A stretch of DNA of 39,827 nt from Chthoniobacter flavus. GTDB lineage: Bacteria > Verrucomicrobiota > Verrucomicrobiia > Chthoniobacterales > Chthoniobacteraceae. Each line of letters opens with the position of its first letter. Position 1 is the stretch's first letter. The stretch covers positions 1 to 39,827 of the forward strand of contig CAMAUX010000053.1 in NCBI GenBank assembly GCA_945861435.1. The letters are read 5' to 3'. The position numbers and the translations under genes are program-made. Below are positions 18,178 through 27,796 of the stretch, one piece after another. Below the pieces are notes generated by a model. The model ran no database searches. It saw nothing but the letters and a program-made list of their open reading frames with translations, and was not told the origin of the DNA.

Positions 18178-19014
18178 TTATTTGAGCCCCTGCAAATACC
18201 GCACGCTCTGGGGCAACTGGACTTCCACGGTGGGCGACTCGTCCTCGAGGAAGTAGTGCTTCACGCCCACCTTCGCCGCCGCACGCAGCACCGCCGGCCA
18301 ATCCACCACGCCCGTCCCGACCGGCACCTGGTTCGTCTTTGCGCTGAGCTTCGGCGGCAGTCCCACCGGGGCTCCCTTGCGAAGGTCCTTGAGATGCATC
18401 AGCGACCAGCGTCCAGGATACTTCTCCAACCACGCCACCGGATCCTGTCCCGCCTGCACGATCCAGTACACATCCATCTCGAAGGAGACCACCTCGGGCT
18501 TCGTCTCCGAGATCAGCAGGTCGAGCATCCGCCCCGCCCCATGCCGCAGAAACTCGAACCCATGCGGATGATAGGCAAACCGGATCCCGGCGTCGGCAAA
18601 CGCAGCGCCCCACGCGTTGAAGTCTGCGATCGCCTGGCGGCATGTGGCCTCGTGAAAACCAGTGATCGGGTGGGGAATCCACGGCACCGCCACATACTTC
18701 AACCCCAGCTCCTTCGCCTCCGCCACAGAAGCTGCGACGTCCTTCTCCAAAGCCGCGTACTGGTAATGCCCGCCCACCGCCACAAGGCCCCGCTCTTTCA
18801 ACAGCGCGAGCATCTCAGCCGGTGTCTTCCCATAAAGACCGCCCAGTTCCACCTCCGTGATCCCCAACGCCTTCACCTTGTCGAGGCTCCCGGGCACATC
18901 CTGCTTGAAGGAATCCCGTAGACTGTAGAGCTGCAGACCGATCTGGCCCGTAAAGTCACCAGCCACAAGGTGCGAAGCCGCAACACAAAGAAGGACAAGA
19001 AGGCGTGTTTTCAT
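18178..19014 (-). CDS. Exported sugar phosphate isomerase/epimerase-like TIM barrel
   Basis: A 278-aa protein with an N-terminal signal peptide (MKTRLLVLLCVAASHLVAG) followed by a xylose isomerase-like (AP endonuclease 2 fold) barrel: IGLQLYSLRDSFKQD, GITEVELGGLYGKT, the metal-site region FAYHPHGFEFL, EMDVYWIVQAG with the conserved Glu/Asp, and SLMHLKDLRKG. Such secreted relatives are common beside DUF1080 and ThuA genes and have been linked to 3-keto-sugar or inositol-type conversions, but the substrate is unknown. ATG 19014 is chosen so that the signal peptide is first. The gene is convergent with the thuA gene, so it is not in that operon though probably in the same pathway. Confidence 0.85.
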   Translation of the reverse strand: MKTRLLVLLCVAASHLVAGDFTGQIGLQLYSLRDSFKQDVPGSLDKVKALGITEVELGGLYGKTPAEMLALLKERGLVAVGGHYQYAALEKDVAASVAEAKELGLKYVAVPWIPHPITGFHEATCRQAIADFNAWGAAFADAGIRFAYHPHGFEFLRHGAGRMLDLLISETKPEVVSFEMDVYWIVQAGQDPVAWLEKYPGRWSLMHLKDLRKGAPVGLPPKLSAKTNQVPVGTGVVDWPAVLRAAAKVGVKHYFLEDESPTVEVQLPQSVRYLQGLK

Positions 19015-19148
19015 GGAGGCCCGCCAGCATGCCCGCAGCACCCCCGCACGGTCGATCCCCAAGCCCGTCCCTTCTCGCAATCAGGCTCCCCGCCCGCCGC
19101 AGAGCAAGCTGGAGGCGCACACTCGCTGATGGCATACTGCCAATTCGC

Positions 19149-19673
19149 ATGCGCTGGCTCGCAGAACGACACCACCCCCTTCTCATCGCCGCCCGCTGGA
19201 TCGCCGCTGCGGTGCTGCTGCGTATCTCTCTCCGCTGCCTCGCCGCTTCGCAGCAGGGCGACATGATGGGAGGCCTCGGCTACGGACTCGTCGGCGTCGG
19301 CCTGCTGGCAGGCGCCGTCATCATCGCCAGCCCAGACCTCATCCGCATCGCCTCGAATCTCATCAGCCGGTTCATCATCGGCCTCTTCTTTCCCCAAGAG
19401 CACGCCACCCTTCCGCTCGATTACACCCTCGCCCGTTTCTACCGCAAAAAAGAACGTTGGGAGGAGGCGCTCGCACAATACGAGAAACTCCTCGAAGCCC
19501 ATCCCAAGACACTTCCCGCGTACATCGAGGCCATCGAGGTGGCCTCCGCAGCAGGCTGGCCGGAGGAGGCCCGAAAGCTCCTCACCAAAGCCCTCCGCCG
19601 CCTCCCTCCCGAGGACCACGCAGAACTCCGCACCGGATACGCCGCCGTCTCACGCACCAATCCTCCCGTGTAG
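19149..19673 (+). CDS. Membrane-anchored TPR protein
   Basis: A 174-aa protein. The N-terminus has two probable membrane helices (about 8-26 and 38-58), a short basic linker, then from about residue 90 a pair of tetratricopeptide-like repeats (YTLARFYRKKERWEEALAQY and the following VASAAGWPEEARKLLTKAL). TPR domains hold partner proteins, so this may tether something at the inner membrane. No closer family is recognised. ATG 19149 is chosen because it precedes the first helix; the upstream frame overlaps the divergent isomerase-like gene. Confidence 0.7.
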   Translation: MRWLAERHHPLLIAARWIAAAVLLRISLRCLAASQQGDMMGGLGYGLVGVGLLAGAVIIASPDLIRIASNLISRFIIGLFFPQEHATLPLDYTLARFYRKKERWEEALAQYEKLLEAHPKTLPAYIEAIEVASAAGWPEEARKLLTKALRRLPPEDHAELRTGYAAVSRTNPPV

Positions 19674-19764
19674 TCTCCTCCCTCCCGCAATCCACAGCGG
19701 CATGCGCCCATTCAGCACACACGCACGGAGAGAGAACCCCAACAGCCATCAGGCACTCTGAATG

Positions 19765-19823
19765 TCGGCATGCCGGAGGCATGAGAGGACACTCTCAAAC
19801 TCGGCATGCCGGAGGCATGAGAG
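19765..19823. repeat. Two perfect 23-bp direct repeats
   Basis: The 23-bp word beginning TCGGCATGCCGGAGGCATG occurs at 19765-19787 and again at 19801-19823, a period of 36 bp. GCATGCCGGAGGCATG is itself almost a palindrome. The pair leads directly into the REP-like hairpin at 19831, so they probably belong to one intergenic element. Confidence 0.9.
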
Positions 19824-19830
19824 AAATTAG

Positions 19831-19955
19831 CCGGTGGTGATCGCAGTCCGCATCGCGGACGCAGGGAACCACCGGACCACCACACACCACGCGATGCGCC
19901 CCGGCAGCGGGCGCGAGAAGGACGATGATCAGAGAAAATCTCGTCCGTCCCTATT
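19831..19955. repeat. REP-like intergenic element with nested hairpins
   Basis: Outer arms CCGGTGGT (19831-19838) and ACCACCGG (19868-19875) are perfect inverted copies, and inside them GTCCGC (19846-19851) pairs with GCGGAC (19855-19860). A second hairpin follows with GCGCCC and GGGCGC around CGGCAGC (about 19897-19916), then the tail shared with 9455-9500. Together this resembles repetitive extragenic palindromes. No transposase of the RAYT kind is in the window. The rest of 19674-20279 shows no gene. Confidence 0.75.
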
Positions 19956-20279
19956 GGCTCTCCGACATCTCACCGCCCGCCACCTCGGCCATTGCCGCCC
20001 GAATCTGGCCGGCCATTGCCAGACCCAGCCACCCTTCGCACGCCAACCCCCGATGTCCTTCTCGAAGACGGACGGCTCCCTTCCAAGGGCAGCTCAGGCT
20101 GAGTCGGGACCGTGTTTCCCGAACGCTTCCGAAAACGCGCGACGAGGTTCTGGAGGAATGTCTTCATCATAGGAGGACGGCTTTCGTGCCGGCGCCCATT
20201 CCACCAGACACCGTGGGACATTGGCTGTCCCTCCCCCTCGGCGCCCCATGCACGGACGCTTCGCGCTTTCCCGTTTCCC

Positions 20280-21707
20280 TCAGCTCAGAATGGCCTGGAT
20301 CACCTTCCCGTGCACGTCGCTGAGTCGGAAGTCGCGGCCGCCGAAACGATAAGTGAGCCGCTCGTGGTCGAGCCCGAGCAAACCCTGCACGGTGGCCCAG
20401 AGATCGTAGACGGTGGTGACCTGATCGACCGCGTAGTAGCCGAGTTCATCGGTGGCGCCGTGGACGTGGCCGCGGCGCAGCCCGCCTCCCGCAAGCATCA
20501 CACTAAACCCCATGGGATTGTGGTCGCGGCCGTCGCTGCCTTGGGAAAACGGAGTGCGCCCGAATTCGCCGGCGAAAATGACAAGGGTCCGCTCAAAAAG
20601 TCCGCGCGCCTTGAGATCCTGAAGGAGAGCGGCAACAGGTTGATCCACCTGCAGCGCCATCTGGCCATGCCCCTCGTGGATCTTGCCGTGCTGATCCCAC
20701 GGGTTCGCAGCGCCTCCCGCCCCAATACCGGAAGTCAGACAGCTGAGTTCGATAAAACGCACACCACGCTCGACAAGACGTCGCGCGACAAGTGCCTGCC
20801 GACCATAAGCGGCGAGGAGCTTGTTCGCGGAGTCGAGACCGTAAAGCGCACGCGTGGCTTCGCTCTCCCCGCGGATGTCGCAGAGTTCGGGTACTGCGCG
20901 CTGCATGCGGTAAGCCGTCTCGTAGTTTTCGATGGCCGCCGCCACGTTGGCGTCCGGTGCCTCTTTGAGGAAGCCTTCGTCGAGGGACCGCACAAAATCG
21001 AGGCCCGAGCGCTGACGCTGATCAACCTGTCCCGGAGTGATGAACGCGAGCGGTGCATCACCGTCGACCTTCAAAATGGACGCCTGATGCTGGGCCGGAA
21101 GATAACCGGAACTGAACACACCAACGCCCCCATGCGGGGTGGTCGCGCCACCACTCTGGAGCACAACGAATGAAGGCAGGTCCTTGTTCGCGGAGCCAAG
21201 ACCGTAGCTCATCCATGCACCGGCGCTGGGATGCCCCATGAAAGGAAAGCCGGTGTGGAACATGTAATTCCCCTGCGCATGTTCATTGACCTTCGTGGTC
21301 ATGGACCGCACCACCGTGAGGTCGTCGGCATGCCGCGCGATGTGAGGAAACAGGTCGGTCATCTGGATCCCGGACTGGCCCCGGGTCTCACTCTGCCAGG
21401 GGCTCGGCATGATGTTGCCGTTGTTGTTGAACATCGTCGGCTTCACCGGGACCGGCATCGGCTGGCCGGCGCGCCTCGCCAACTCAGGCTTCGGATCGAA
21501 CGAATCGACATGCGAAAACCCGCCGCTCATGTAGCAGAAAATCACGCTGTCCACCCGGGCGTTGCGGCGCGGCACAGGCGTCTTCGCAGCCGCACTTGGA
21601 TTCCGCGGCTCGGCGGCACCCGCGAACAGGTCACAAAGAGCGAGCGAACCAAAGCCCAGCGAACACTGGGCCAGCATCGAGCGGCGCGAGAGGAGGCGGA
21701 TTTTCAT
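20280..21707 (-). CDS. Tat-exported DUF1501 protein, partner of the PSCyt1/LamG protein
   Basis: A 475-aa protein with a twin-arginine signal ([14 protein letters not shown]) at residues 8-30. DUF1501 blocks are all present: [88 protein letters not shown] and [18 protein letters not shown] at the end. It is a phosphatase/sulfatase-superfamily protein of unknown substrate, exported folded. It is the last gene of the minus-strand operon, 43 nt after the PSCyt1/LamG gene, mirroring the arrangement at 12.3-17.0 kb. Confidence 0.9.
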   Translation of the reverse strand: MKIRLLSRRSMLAQCSLGFGSLALCDLFAGAAEPRNPSAAAKTPVPRRNARVDSVIFCYMSGGFSHVDSFDPKPELARRAGQPMPVPVKPTMFNNNGNIMPSPWQSETRGQSGIQMTDLFPHIARHADDLTVVRSMTTKVNEHAQGNYMFHTGFPFMGHPSAGAWMSYGLGSANKDLPSFVVLQSGGATTPHGGVGVFSSGYLPAQHQASILKVDGDAPLAFITPGQVDQRQRSGLDFVRSLDEGFLKEAPDANVAAAIENYETAYRMQRAVPELCDIRGESEATRALYGLDSANKLLAAYGRQALVARRLVERGVRFIELSCLTSGIGAGGAANPWDQHGKIHEGHGQMALQVDQPVAALLQDLKARGLFERTLVIFAGEFGRTPFSQGSDGRDHNPMGFSVMLAGGGLRRGHVHGATDELGYYAVDQVTTVYDLWATVQGLLGLDHERLTYRFGGRDFRLSDVHGKVIQAILS

Positions 21708-21750
21708 GGCAGGGCAGTGAGGACAGTAGGGACAGGCACTTTGGCGTGGT

Positions 21751-24700
21751 TCAGCGCAGGTAGAGGAATTCCTTCAGATTGAAGAGCGCGTGCGCGAGGG
21801 GTTGCAGGTCGTCGGAGGAACCACTGGTCTGGAGCAGATCCGCGGCCTTGCGCGCCTCGTCTGCCGTGGGCGGCCGCCCGAGAGCACTCCAGAACATGGC
21901 GTCGATGCGCGCTGCACGGTCGGGATACGCGCGCGCCACGCTCTTCGCCCAGCGATCCGCCATGGCAAGGATGGCAGGGTTGTTCAGGAGGGTGAGGGAC
22001 TGCGCGGGCACCGTGGTCACATCGCGCCGGCCATGCGTGGTGAACGGCACAGGCGCATCGAAGGTCGCCGGCAGCGCCGGCATGTTGTTGCGTTTCTGTG
22101 AGAGATACACGCTGCGTCTCGGAACGTCTGCACCCACCGGCGGTCCGAAAAGCTTCGCGTCCAGCGAACCGGAAACCATCAGCAGAGCGTCCCGGATCGG
22201 TTCTGCCTCGAGTCGGCGCACACTGGCGTGCGAAAGCAGCGCGTTGCCGGGATCCTTCTGTTGCGCGGATGGCGATGGCGTCGAGGAACGCTGGAAGGCC
22301 TCCGTCTCCACAAGAAGCGCGAGCATCCGCTTCAGCGACCATTCATGAGCAGGCAGTTGGAGCGCGAGATAGTCCAACAGTTCAGGATGGGTCGGCGCGC
22401 CGCCCATGCGCCCGAAGTTGTCGAGCGTCGGAACGATCCCGGCACCGAACACCCAGTACCAAATCCGGTTCGCCAGAACGCGCGCAGTAAGCGGGTTCTG
22501 ATCGGACAAGATCTGATCGGCAAGCGCACGCCGGCCGCTCTTCGGACCATCGAACCTCGGTGAGCCAAGCACTTCGAGGTAGCTCCGCGGGACCGTCGCG
22601 CCGGGCTGTTTGTGATCGCCGCGGTTCCTGAACACGGCGTCAAAGCCCCGGTGTTCGATGACGCCCGGAACCGTGGTGGGTGTGGGGATCGCATCGACTG
22701 CGCTCCTGTACTGGGCGACCTTCGCGGCCAACAGCGGAGAGGAATCGTGTTTCGTGGCAAGCAGGCCCGCCTTCAACGCGGAGTCGAGCATCTCGCGCTG
22801 CGGTTCCGTGAGAGCGTCGTCCTTCCATGCACGCACCGCATCCACAAGGGCGTCCCGCGTGGCATCGATGACGGCGGCCGCTTCATTGGATCCAATCCTC
22901 CCGAGCAGCGCGGCAAGTCCCTCGTGCGTGGGACGCGGCGGCGCCGGGTTCTCGTGGAAAACAATCCGCTCCACGACGAAGGTCGCGAGCAAGGGATCAA
23001 ACTTGGATCCGCTCTTCGCCGGTCCGGCCGGGCGGGTCTGGTAGCCCGGGGTGCTGAATTCCAGATACACGCTGGAACCGACGCGGTAGGCCGTGTCGAG
23101 GCGCGTCCATTCCGAATTGGTCCGCTGAACCACGGCATTGGCAAAGATGCTGCCATTGTTGCCGAGCGGATAGTTGTCCGGAACCAGACGCACAAGCGCG
23201 CCGTTTGCGCCCGCAAACTTCACGCTCACGGACTTGGATTTCAGCGGGAATTCCGGCGAGGAGAGGATTCCGCCAAATGCACTCTTCGGAATGAGAGATG
23301 CCGCCGCAACGCCAGCAGGCATCAAGCTTTCGAGCACAGAATCACCGCCGGGCAGGACCCGGAATTCGCCCCTCTTCACCGTCCGCACATCGGCCCCTTC
23401 GGTGAACCATTTGGCCGCATCTGCAGCACCGAGATCCCATGCTTTTTCAAAACCGCCGCCCTCATTGAAGGCGCGATCCTCGGCGATCTTCGCAGTCATC
23501 CGCGTGCGGTAACCGGCTGCGAACGCCGTGAACTCCCGCGCTGATAGCGTGGCAGCCTTGAGCGCGAGATGGAGCGGGTGTTCAGCCTTGGAAGCCGCTT
23601 CAGAAAGGGATTCAGCGGTGGATGGCTTCTCCTTCTTCGCGAGTTCGGCACGGAGCGACGCCACCTCTGCGCGCAATTTCGCAAGCGGCTCGGCCGCCAC
23701 CGCGCCCGGGCCCGCGCCCTTCTCCGACGGGCGGTCGCTGACGGATCCCGCTGCGAAGGAAGCGGCCACTTCCTCCGCGGAGAGCGCATGGTCATAGAGG
23801 CGGGCTTCGTCGATGGAACCTTGGAAGAATCCGTTGCCGGCACCGGTGTGACGCAGCCCAATGAGGATCCGCGAATCGCCCGCCGGATAAGTGTGGAGGC
23901 CGCTTTTGCGGTAAGGCTTTCCGTAGGGAACGCCATTGCGGTACGTGGCGATGGTGCCGTCAGCGAGGTAGCTGATGGCCATGTGGACCCGCTCGGTGGC
24001 GGCTGCCGTTTCCTCAGCACCCTCGGGCTGTTCGGTGCGCTGGAAGTTGTTGCTCCCAGGCAGCCAGCGGCGGGCGCTTTTCTCCGCGTAGACGATCGTG
24101 TCGAACGCATGGGTGCTGATCTCCTCAATCCCAAGCACACCGCCCCCACGCTGGGCGGGATCCGCCACCATCAGCCATGCCTCGAGTGTGCGCTCGCGGA
24201 TCTCCGCGGGCAGGATGCTGGTTTCAAGGAAGGACCCCTTGTCTCCAAGAATCAGCGCGCCATCGCGGACCGCGGCGTTCCCCTTGAGCTTCGACTCCAC
24301 GCGCCCAAGCAGCTCTTCCGGACCCGCGCTGAAGGTCCAAAGGGCATACGGCGCCGGAGATCTCCGGTCCCGCTCCCCCGAGATGCGCGCCCACTCAAGG
24401 GAGGCGAGTTCGCGACTGGCCTGAGCGAGGCGCTTCTGGACAGGCTCCAATTCAGGATCCCCTGGTGGGTGCACTTTCTGTGAGAGAGTTTGCGCGAGGT
24501 GCGGGAGCTCCTTCATCCACACGTCCGCAAGCGCCGCGCGGATCTCGAGCTTCAACCGGGCGAGCCCGGCCTGCCCCGCAATCTGAAGGCGTTCCGGAGA
24601 GTCGACGGCAATCTGCGCGGGCCGGACGCTCGCGAAGACGCCGTAGAGCGCGGTGTAGTCGCGCTGGCTGATCGCGTCGAACTTGTGATCGTGGCACCGG

Positions 24701-25815
24701 GCGCAGCTGACGGTGAGGGCTTGGAAGGCCTTCGTGACGACGTCGATCTGGTTGTCGACCGCCTTCACCTGGTCGTCGAGGCTGTCGACCGGCTGGAACC
24801 CGTGGTCCACCATCCGCAGGTGGGCGGGCCCGATGCGGGACTCGTTGATGCCCTCCGGAGAAATGCGCGGCTTCTCAAGAAGGTCGCCGGCGAGATGCTC
24901 GCGGATCAACTGCTGGAGCGGCACATCGGTGTTGAAGGCGCGGATGAGATAGTCGCGGTAGAGGTGGGCGTTGGGGATCTCCGGATCGCTCTCGCTGCCG
25001 TGCGATTCCGCATAACGCACCAAGTCCATCCAGCGACGGGCCCAATGCTCCCCAAATGCCGGCGAATCGAGGAGCTGCGCGGTGCGCTCATGCACTGCAG
25101 CGGCACGGCTTGCTGCGTCGGATCCGCAAGCGCGAACGAAAGAGCGCACCTCGTCCGGAGTAGGCGGCAGCCCCGTGAGCAGGAAGTGCAGCCTGCGTGC
25201 AAGGACTGCAGGTGTCGCAGCGGGGTTGGGTTCGAGGCCGGCCTTCCGGATTGCATCGTTGAGGAAGAGATCGACGGGCTGGGCGTTGGGCGCGGTGTCC
25301 GCGGCGCGTGGCGGCTCGGTATGAGCGAGCGGCTGCAGGGACCACCAGGTACGGCGGGCCGCGAGAAGCTGGGGCCACGCGGGCTTCGCCGCATCCGCGG
25401 TGGGCGGATTGTCGCGCGGGTCCGGCGCACCCATGGAGACCCACTTGGCGAAGTCCGCGAGCACAGGATCGGCAAGCTTTGGCGCCTTGTCGGGCATCTT
25501 GAGGTCAGGCTCCTCGTGACGGATGGTCCGCAGGAGCAGGCTCTCAAGCGGCTTGCCCGGGATGATCACCGCCCCGCTGTCGCCGCCCTTCTGCCAGCCA
25601 GGACGCGAATCGAGACGAAGCCCCCCCTTCGTTTTCTGCGCGCCGTGGCACTCGATGCACTCGGCCACGAGCACCGGACGGATCTTGTTTTCAAAGAACT
25701 CAGCGGCCTCGGCCGGGAGCGCCGCTCTGGACTGAGATTCCAGTGCCGCGAGCGTGCCGAAGCCGATGCCCACGGCGAGGGCACCACGTTGAAAAAGATC
25801 GAGGGGATCGGACAT
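21751..25815 (-). CDS. Large PSCyt1-DUF1549-LamG-DUF1553 protein
   Basis: A 1354-aa protein. After a short hydrophobic N-terminus (residues about 10-28), the PSCyt1 domain carries CIECHG (Cys53, Cys56, His57) and [17 protein letters not shown]1549 spans roughly 160-400 with the second Cxx[13 protein letters not shown] LamG/concanavalin-A-like domain is inserted around 480-650 ([19 protein letters not shown] to [18 protein letters not shown]), a coiled-coil linker follows, and DUF1553 ends the protein ([31 protein letters not shown]). LamG inserts usually bind glycans, so substrate binding is likely. The start is ATG 25815, because the longer open frame to 26514 overlaps the IclR gene in another frame. 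It follows iclR by 31 nt. Confidence 0.9.
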   Translation of the reverse strand: MSDPLDLFQRGALAVGIGFGTLAALESQSRAALPAEAAEFFENKIRPVLVAECIECHGAQKTKGGLRLDSRPGWQKGGDSGAVIIPGKPLESLLLRTIRHEEPDLKMPDKAPKLADPVLADFAKWVSMGAPDPRDNPPTADAAKPAWPQLLAARRTWWSLQPLAHTEPPRAADTAPNAQPVDLFLNDAIRKAGLEPNPAATPAVLARRLHFLLTGLPPTPDEVRSFVRACGSDAASRAAAVHERTAQLLDSPAFGEHWARRWMDLVRYAESHGSESDPEIPNAHLYRDYLIRAFNTDVPLQQLIREHLAGDLLEKPRISPEGINESRIGPAHLRMVDHGFQPVDSLDDQVKAVDNQIDVVTKAFQALTVSCARCHDHKFDAISQRDYTALYGVFASVRPAQIAVDSPERLQIAGQAGLARLKLEIRAALADVWMKELPHLAQTLSQKVHPPGDPELEPVQKRLAQASRELASLEWARISGERDRRSPAPYALWTFSAGPEELLGRVESKLKGNAAVRDGALILGDKGSFLETSILPAEIRERTLEAWLMVADPAQRGGGVLGIEEISTHAFDTIVYAEKSARRWLPGSNNFQRTEQPEGAEETAAATERVHMAISYLADGTIATYRNGVPYGKPYRKSGLHTYPAGDSRILIGLRHTGAGNGFFQGSIDEARLYDHALSAEEVAASFAAGSVSDRPSEKGAGPGAVAAEPLAKLRAEVASLRAELAKKEKPSTAESLSEAASKAEHPLHLALKAATLSAREFTAFAAGYRTRMTAKIAEDRAFNEGGGFEKAWDLGAADAAKWFTEGADVRTVKRGEFRVLPGGDSVLESLMPAGVAAASLIPKSAFGGILSSPEFPLKSKSVSVKFAGANGALVRLVPDNYPLGNNGSIFANAVVQRTNSEWTRLDTAYRVGSSVYLEFSTPGYQTRPAGPAKSGSKFDPLLATFVVERIVFHENPAPPRPTHEGLAALLGRIGSNEAAAVIDATRDALVDAVRAWKDDALTEPQREMLDSALKAGLLATKHDSSPLLAAKVAQYRSAVDAIPTPTTVPGVIEHRGFDAVFRNRGDHKQPGATVPRSYLEVLGSPRFDGPKSGRRALADQILSDQNPLTARVLANRIWYWVFGAGIVPTLDNFGRMGGAPTHPELLDYLALQLPAHEWSLKRMLALLVETEAFQRSSTPSPSAQQKDPGNALLSHASVRRLEAEPIRDALLMVSGSLDAKLFGPPVGADVPRRSVYLSQKRNNMPALPATFDAPVPFTTHGRRDVTTVPAQSLTLLNNPAILAMADRWAKSVARAYPDRAARIDAMFWSALGRPPTADEARKAADLLQTSGSSDDLQPLAHALFNLKEFLYLR

Positions 25816-25846
25816 CAGTAGGACGGTGAGTGGCTGGGAAGTCCCA

Positions 25847-26611
25847 TCAGAGCAGGAACTGAAGGGCGGCATCGGATGCAGCATCGGCAATGAACACGCC
25901 CCAACCGGCAAAGCGGGCCTGCGGAATGCGAGCGGAGGGGCCGGCGATGGTGATGGCCGCAAAGGGGACGCCGTGCACATCACGCAGCGGGGCGGCGATG
26001 CAATGGATGCCCTCGAAATGCTCCGCCCGGTCAATCGCATAACCGCGTGCGCGGATCTGGTCGAGTTCGCGCAGGAGCGCATGCCGGGTGGTGAGCGAGC
26101 GCGGGGTGAACTGTTCAAAGACGAGCGAGTCCAGCACCTCGTCGAGCTGCGGTTCCGGGAGGAAGGCGAGCATGGCTTTTCCCGGCGCGCAGCAATGCGT
26201 CGGAGCTTGGGAACCAAGATCCACCACGTATTTGAACGGATGCCGGGAGGCGAGTTGCTCGATGATGATGCAGCGGGCGTCAGCCAGCACGCAGAGCTGC
26301 GTGGTCTCGTTCGTGTGCGCCAGGATCGCGTGCATCGAAGGAAGACAGGCCTCGATGAGACTGCGGCTGCCCGAATGCGGCTGCCCCAGAAGGAGAAGCT
26401 TCTGAGTGACTCGCAATGTGCGCGATGCCGGATGGCGCTGCACGTAGCCGAGCTCTTCAAGGGCCAGCGCGATGCGGTGCACGGCCGTCTGGGGAAGGTG
26501 GAGCAAAGAGGCAAGCTCGCTCTGGGACGCTCCGTTCGGACGGGTGGCGAGCGCCTCGAGCAGGGCGAGTCCGCGCTGGAGAGCGGGGACCTGCGGTGTG
26601 CGGGTTTTCAT
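25847..26611 (-). CDS. IclR-family transcriptional regulator, first gene of the cytochrome operon
   Basis: A 254-aa regulator. Residues about 8-70 form the winged helix-turn-helix (VPALQRGLALLEALA, SELASLLHLPQTAVHRIALALEELGYV), and the rest is the IclR effector-binding domain, with the CAPGKAMLAFLPE block and the ITIAGPSARIP region near the end. IclR regulators are dimers that often repress a catabolic operon until a small carbon metabolite binds. It begins at ATG 26611, inside the 40-bp dyad at 26602-26641, so autoregulation is likely. It is followed after 31 nt by the PSCyt1/LamG gene, so regulator and targets probably share a transcript. Frame open to 26668, but the added segment crosses the dyad and lacks homology. 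Confidence 0.9.
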   Translation of the reverse strand: MKTRTPQVPALQRGLALLEALATRPNGASQSELASLLHLPQTAVHRIALALEELGYVQRHPASRTLRVTQKLLLLGQPHSGSRSLIEACLPSMHAILAHTNETTQLCVLADARCIIIEQLASRHPFKYVVDLGSQAPTHCCAPGKAMLAFLPEPQLDEVLDSLVFEQFTPRSLTTRHALLRELDQIRARGYAIDRAEHFEGIHCIAAPLRDVHGVPFAAITIAGPSARIPQARFAGWGVFIADAASDAALQFLL

Positions 26612-26641
26612 GGGCGGAAAGGGTTTCCGTAATGAAAACCC
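26602..26641. promoter_or_regulatory. Candidate IclR operator, 40-bp nested dyad over the iclR start codon
   Basis: Outer arms GGGTTTTCAT (26602-26611) and ATGAAAACCC (26632-26641) are perfect inverted copies. Between them, CGGAAAGGGTTTCCG (26615-26629) is a perfect 15-bp palindrome apart from its central base. GGAAA-N3-TTTCC matches the core known for E. coli IclR-type operators. The left outer arm contains the ATG of the iclR gene on the minus strand. Confidence 0.7.
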
Positions 26642-26775
26642 AAAACCCGCGCGTTTGTTAGCCTCCATCGCATCCCGCCCAGAAGCGCCCGAAATGCGCC
26701 CGCCCCGAAACCAGCGAGCCCCCCACCGGAAACCCGAGGAACGCTGCCACTCTCAGCAACACCCCCCTGGTCCAT

Positions 26776-27576
26776 TCAGTCCCTGTAGTCCATGTCGTCC
26801 ACCGCTCCGCCAAACGCCTCCAGCGCGAAGACGCTCACGTCCACCGGATCCGCTCCCAGCACCGACTCCGGCGCACCCTCACACGCAAATCCCGCCGCCC
26901 GGGCGGGCCCCACGCTGTGCCCGCCAAGCGCGACCGCATCAAACCGATAAGGTTCATGGTGAACCCGTCCGCTGAAAAGCTGGCCATCCGGCGCCGCCGC
27001 GAAAAGCAGGTAACGTTCGAGCAGGAAGAACTCGAGCGAGCCGGGCTCAGCGGTTCGTGATCCGCATGCGGGTTCCCATTCGTAGCACCAATCGGGGCCC
27101 CCGGCGCCCTCGCGGCGGCAGCGATACTGGATCCGCTCATCAAGCCTCTCGCATTCCATGTGGGCGCGGAAATAAGGCAGGTGAAAGAACCGGCGGGCGA
27201 GCGCGACAGCGAACGGCTGGTTGCAGTCGAGCGAGTAGAACCACACGCCCGGCCTGCCATGCGCATCGTGCACGTAGGTCCGGACGTTGAGCTCGAGAAA
27301 CCACGAAAGCCATGGCAACGGAGGCAGGCCCGCGGGACGCACCCGCTCCATTTTGAAGGGCACAATTCCCACATAGGCCGCGCCCCCAAACGTGTCCACG
27401 TGCAGGCCCCGGGGCAGACCCGCCTGCACCTGTGCTGGATCCACCCGCCAGTGCAGGAACAGCAGATCGCTCCATCGTTGCCGCCCCACGGCCCACCGAT
27501 CCGGCCGTTCGCGCACGGCCAGTCGCGCCGCGGTGTCGGGAGCGGAAGTGTGTGAAGACGAGCCGGGCTGGGACAT
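26776..27576 (-). CDS. DUF2071 (YqjF-like) protein
   Basis: A 266-aa soluble protein. The DUF2071 blocks are clear: RWSDLLFLHWRVDPAQVQAG, LPRGLHVDTFGGAAYVGIVP, FLELNVRTYVHDAHGRPGVW and FYSLDCNQPFAVALARRFFHLPYF. The family is widespread, has a beta-sandwich resembling acetoacetate decarboxylase, and has no proven function. ATG 27576 is chosen because homology begins shortly after it; an upstream GTG/ATG-led frame to 27639 has no support. It is divergent from recG, with 220 nt between, and it is not obviously part of the iclR operon although it lies on the same strand 164 nt upstream of it. Confidence 0.88.
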   Translation of the reverse strand: MSQPGSSSHTSAPDTAARLAVRERPDRWAVGRQRWSDLLFLHWRVDPAQVQAGLPRGLHVDTFGGAAYVGIVPFKMERVRPAGLPPLPWLSWFLELNVRTYVHDAHGRPGVWFYSLDCNQPFAVALARRFFHLPYFRAHMECERLDERIQYRCRREGAGGPDWCYEWEPACGSRTAEPGSLEFFLLERYLLFAAAPDGQLFSGRVHHEPYRFDAVALGGHSVGPARAAGFACEGAPESVLGADPVDVSVFALEAFGGAVDDMDYRD

Positions 27577-27796
27577 GGGAAGGATGAGAGAATTGCAGGA
27601 GCGCGCAGGCATGAATGCGGGCCGATGGTGCGCACCCATCGAAGGACCCTACACTGAACCCTCGGGCCGCAGGTGTTCCACTCCCGAAATCACCGACGCT
27701 GCGAAAGGGGAAAAGCGACGGCAACGGGGAAGCGCCTCGCGCCCGATCACGCGCTGGGACCTTGTCAGCGCCTGCACGCAGACCGATGATCCTTCT

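Noticed and set aside
25816-26514. Upstream extension of the PSCyt1/LamG frame
   Set aside because: It lies entirely inside the iclR gene in another frame, is Ser/Arg-rich and without homology; ATG 25815 begins the homologous protein.
27392-27796. Upstream extension of the RecG frame
   Set aside because: Overlaps the divergent DUF2071 gene, Arg-rich, no homology, and would make RecG about 135 aa too long.
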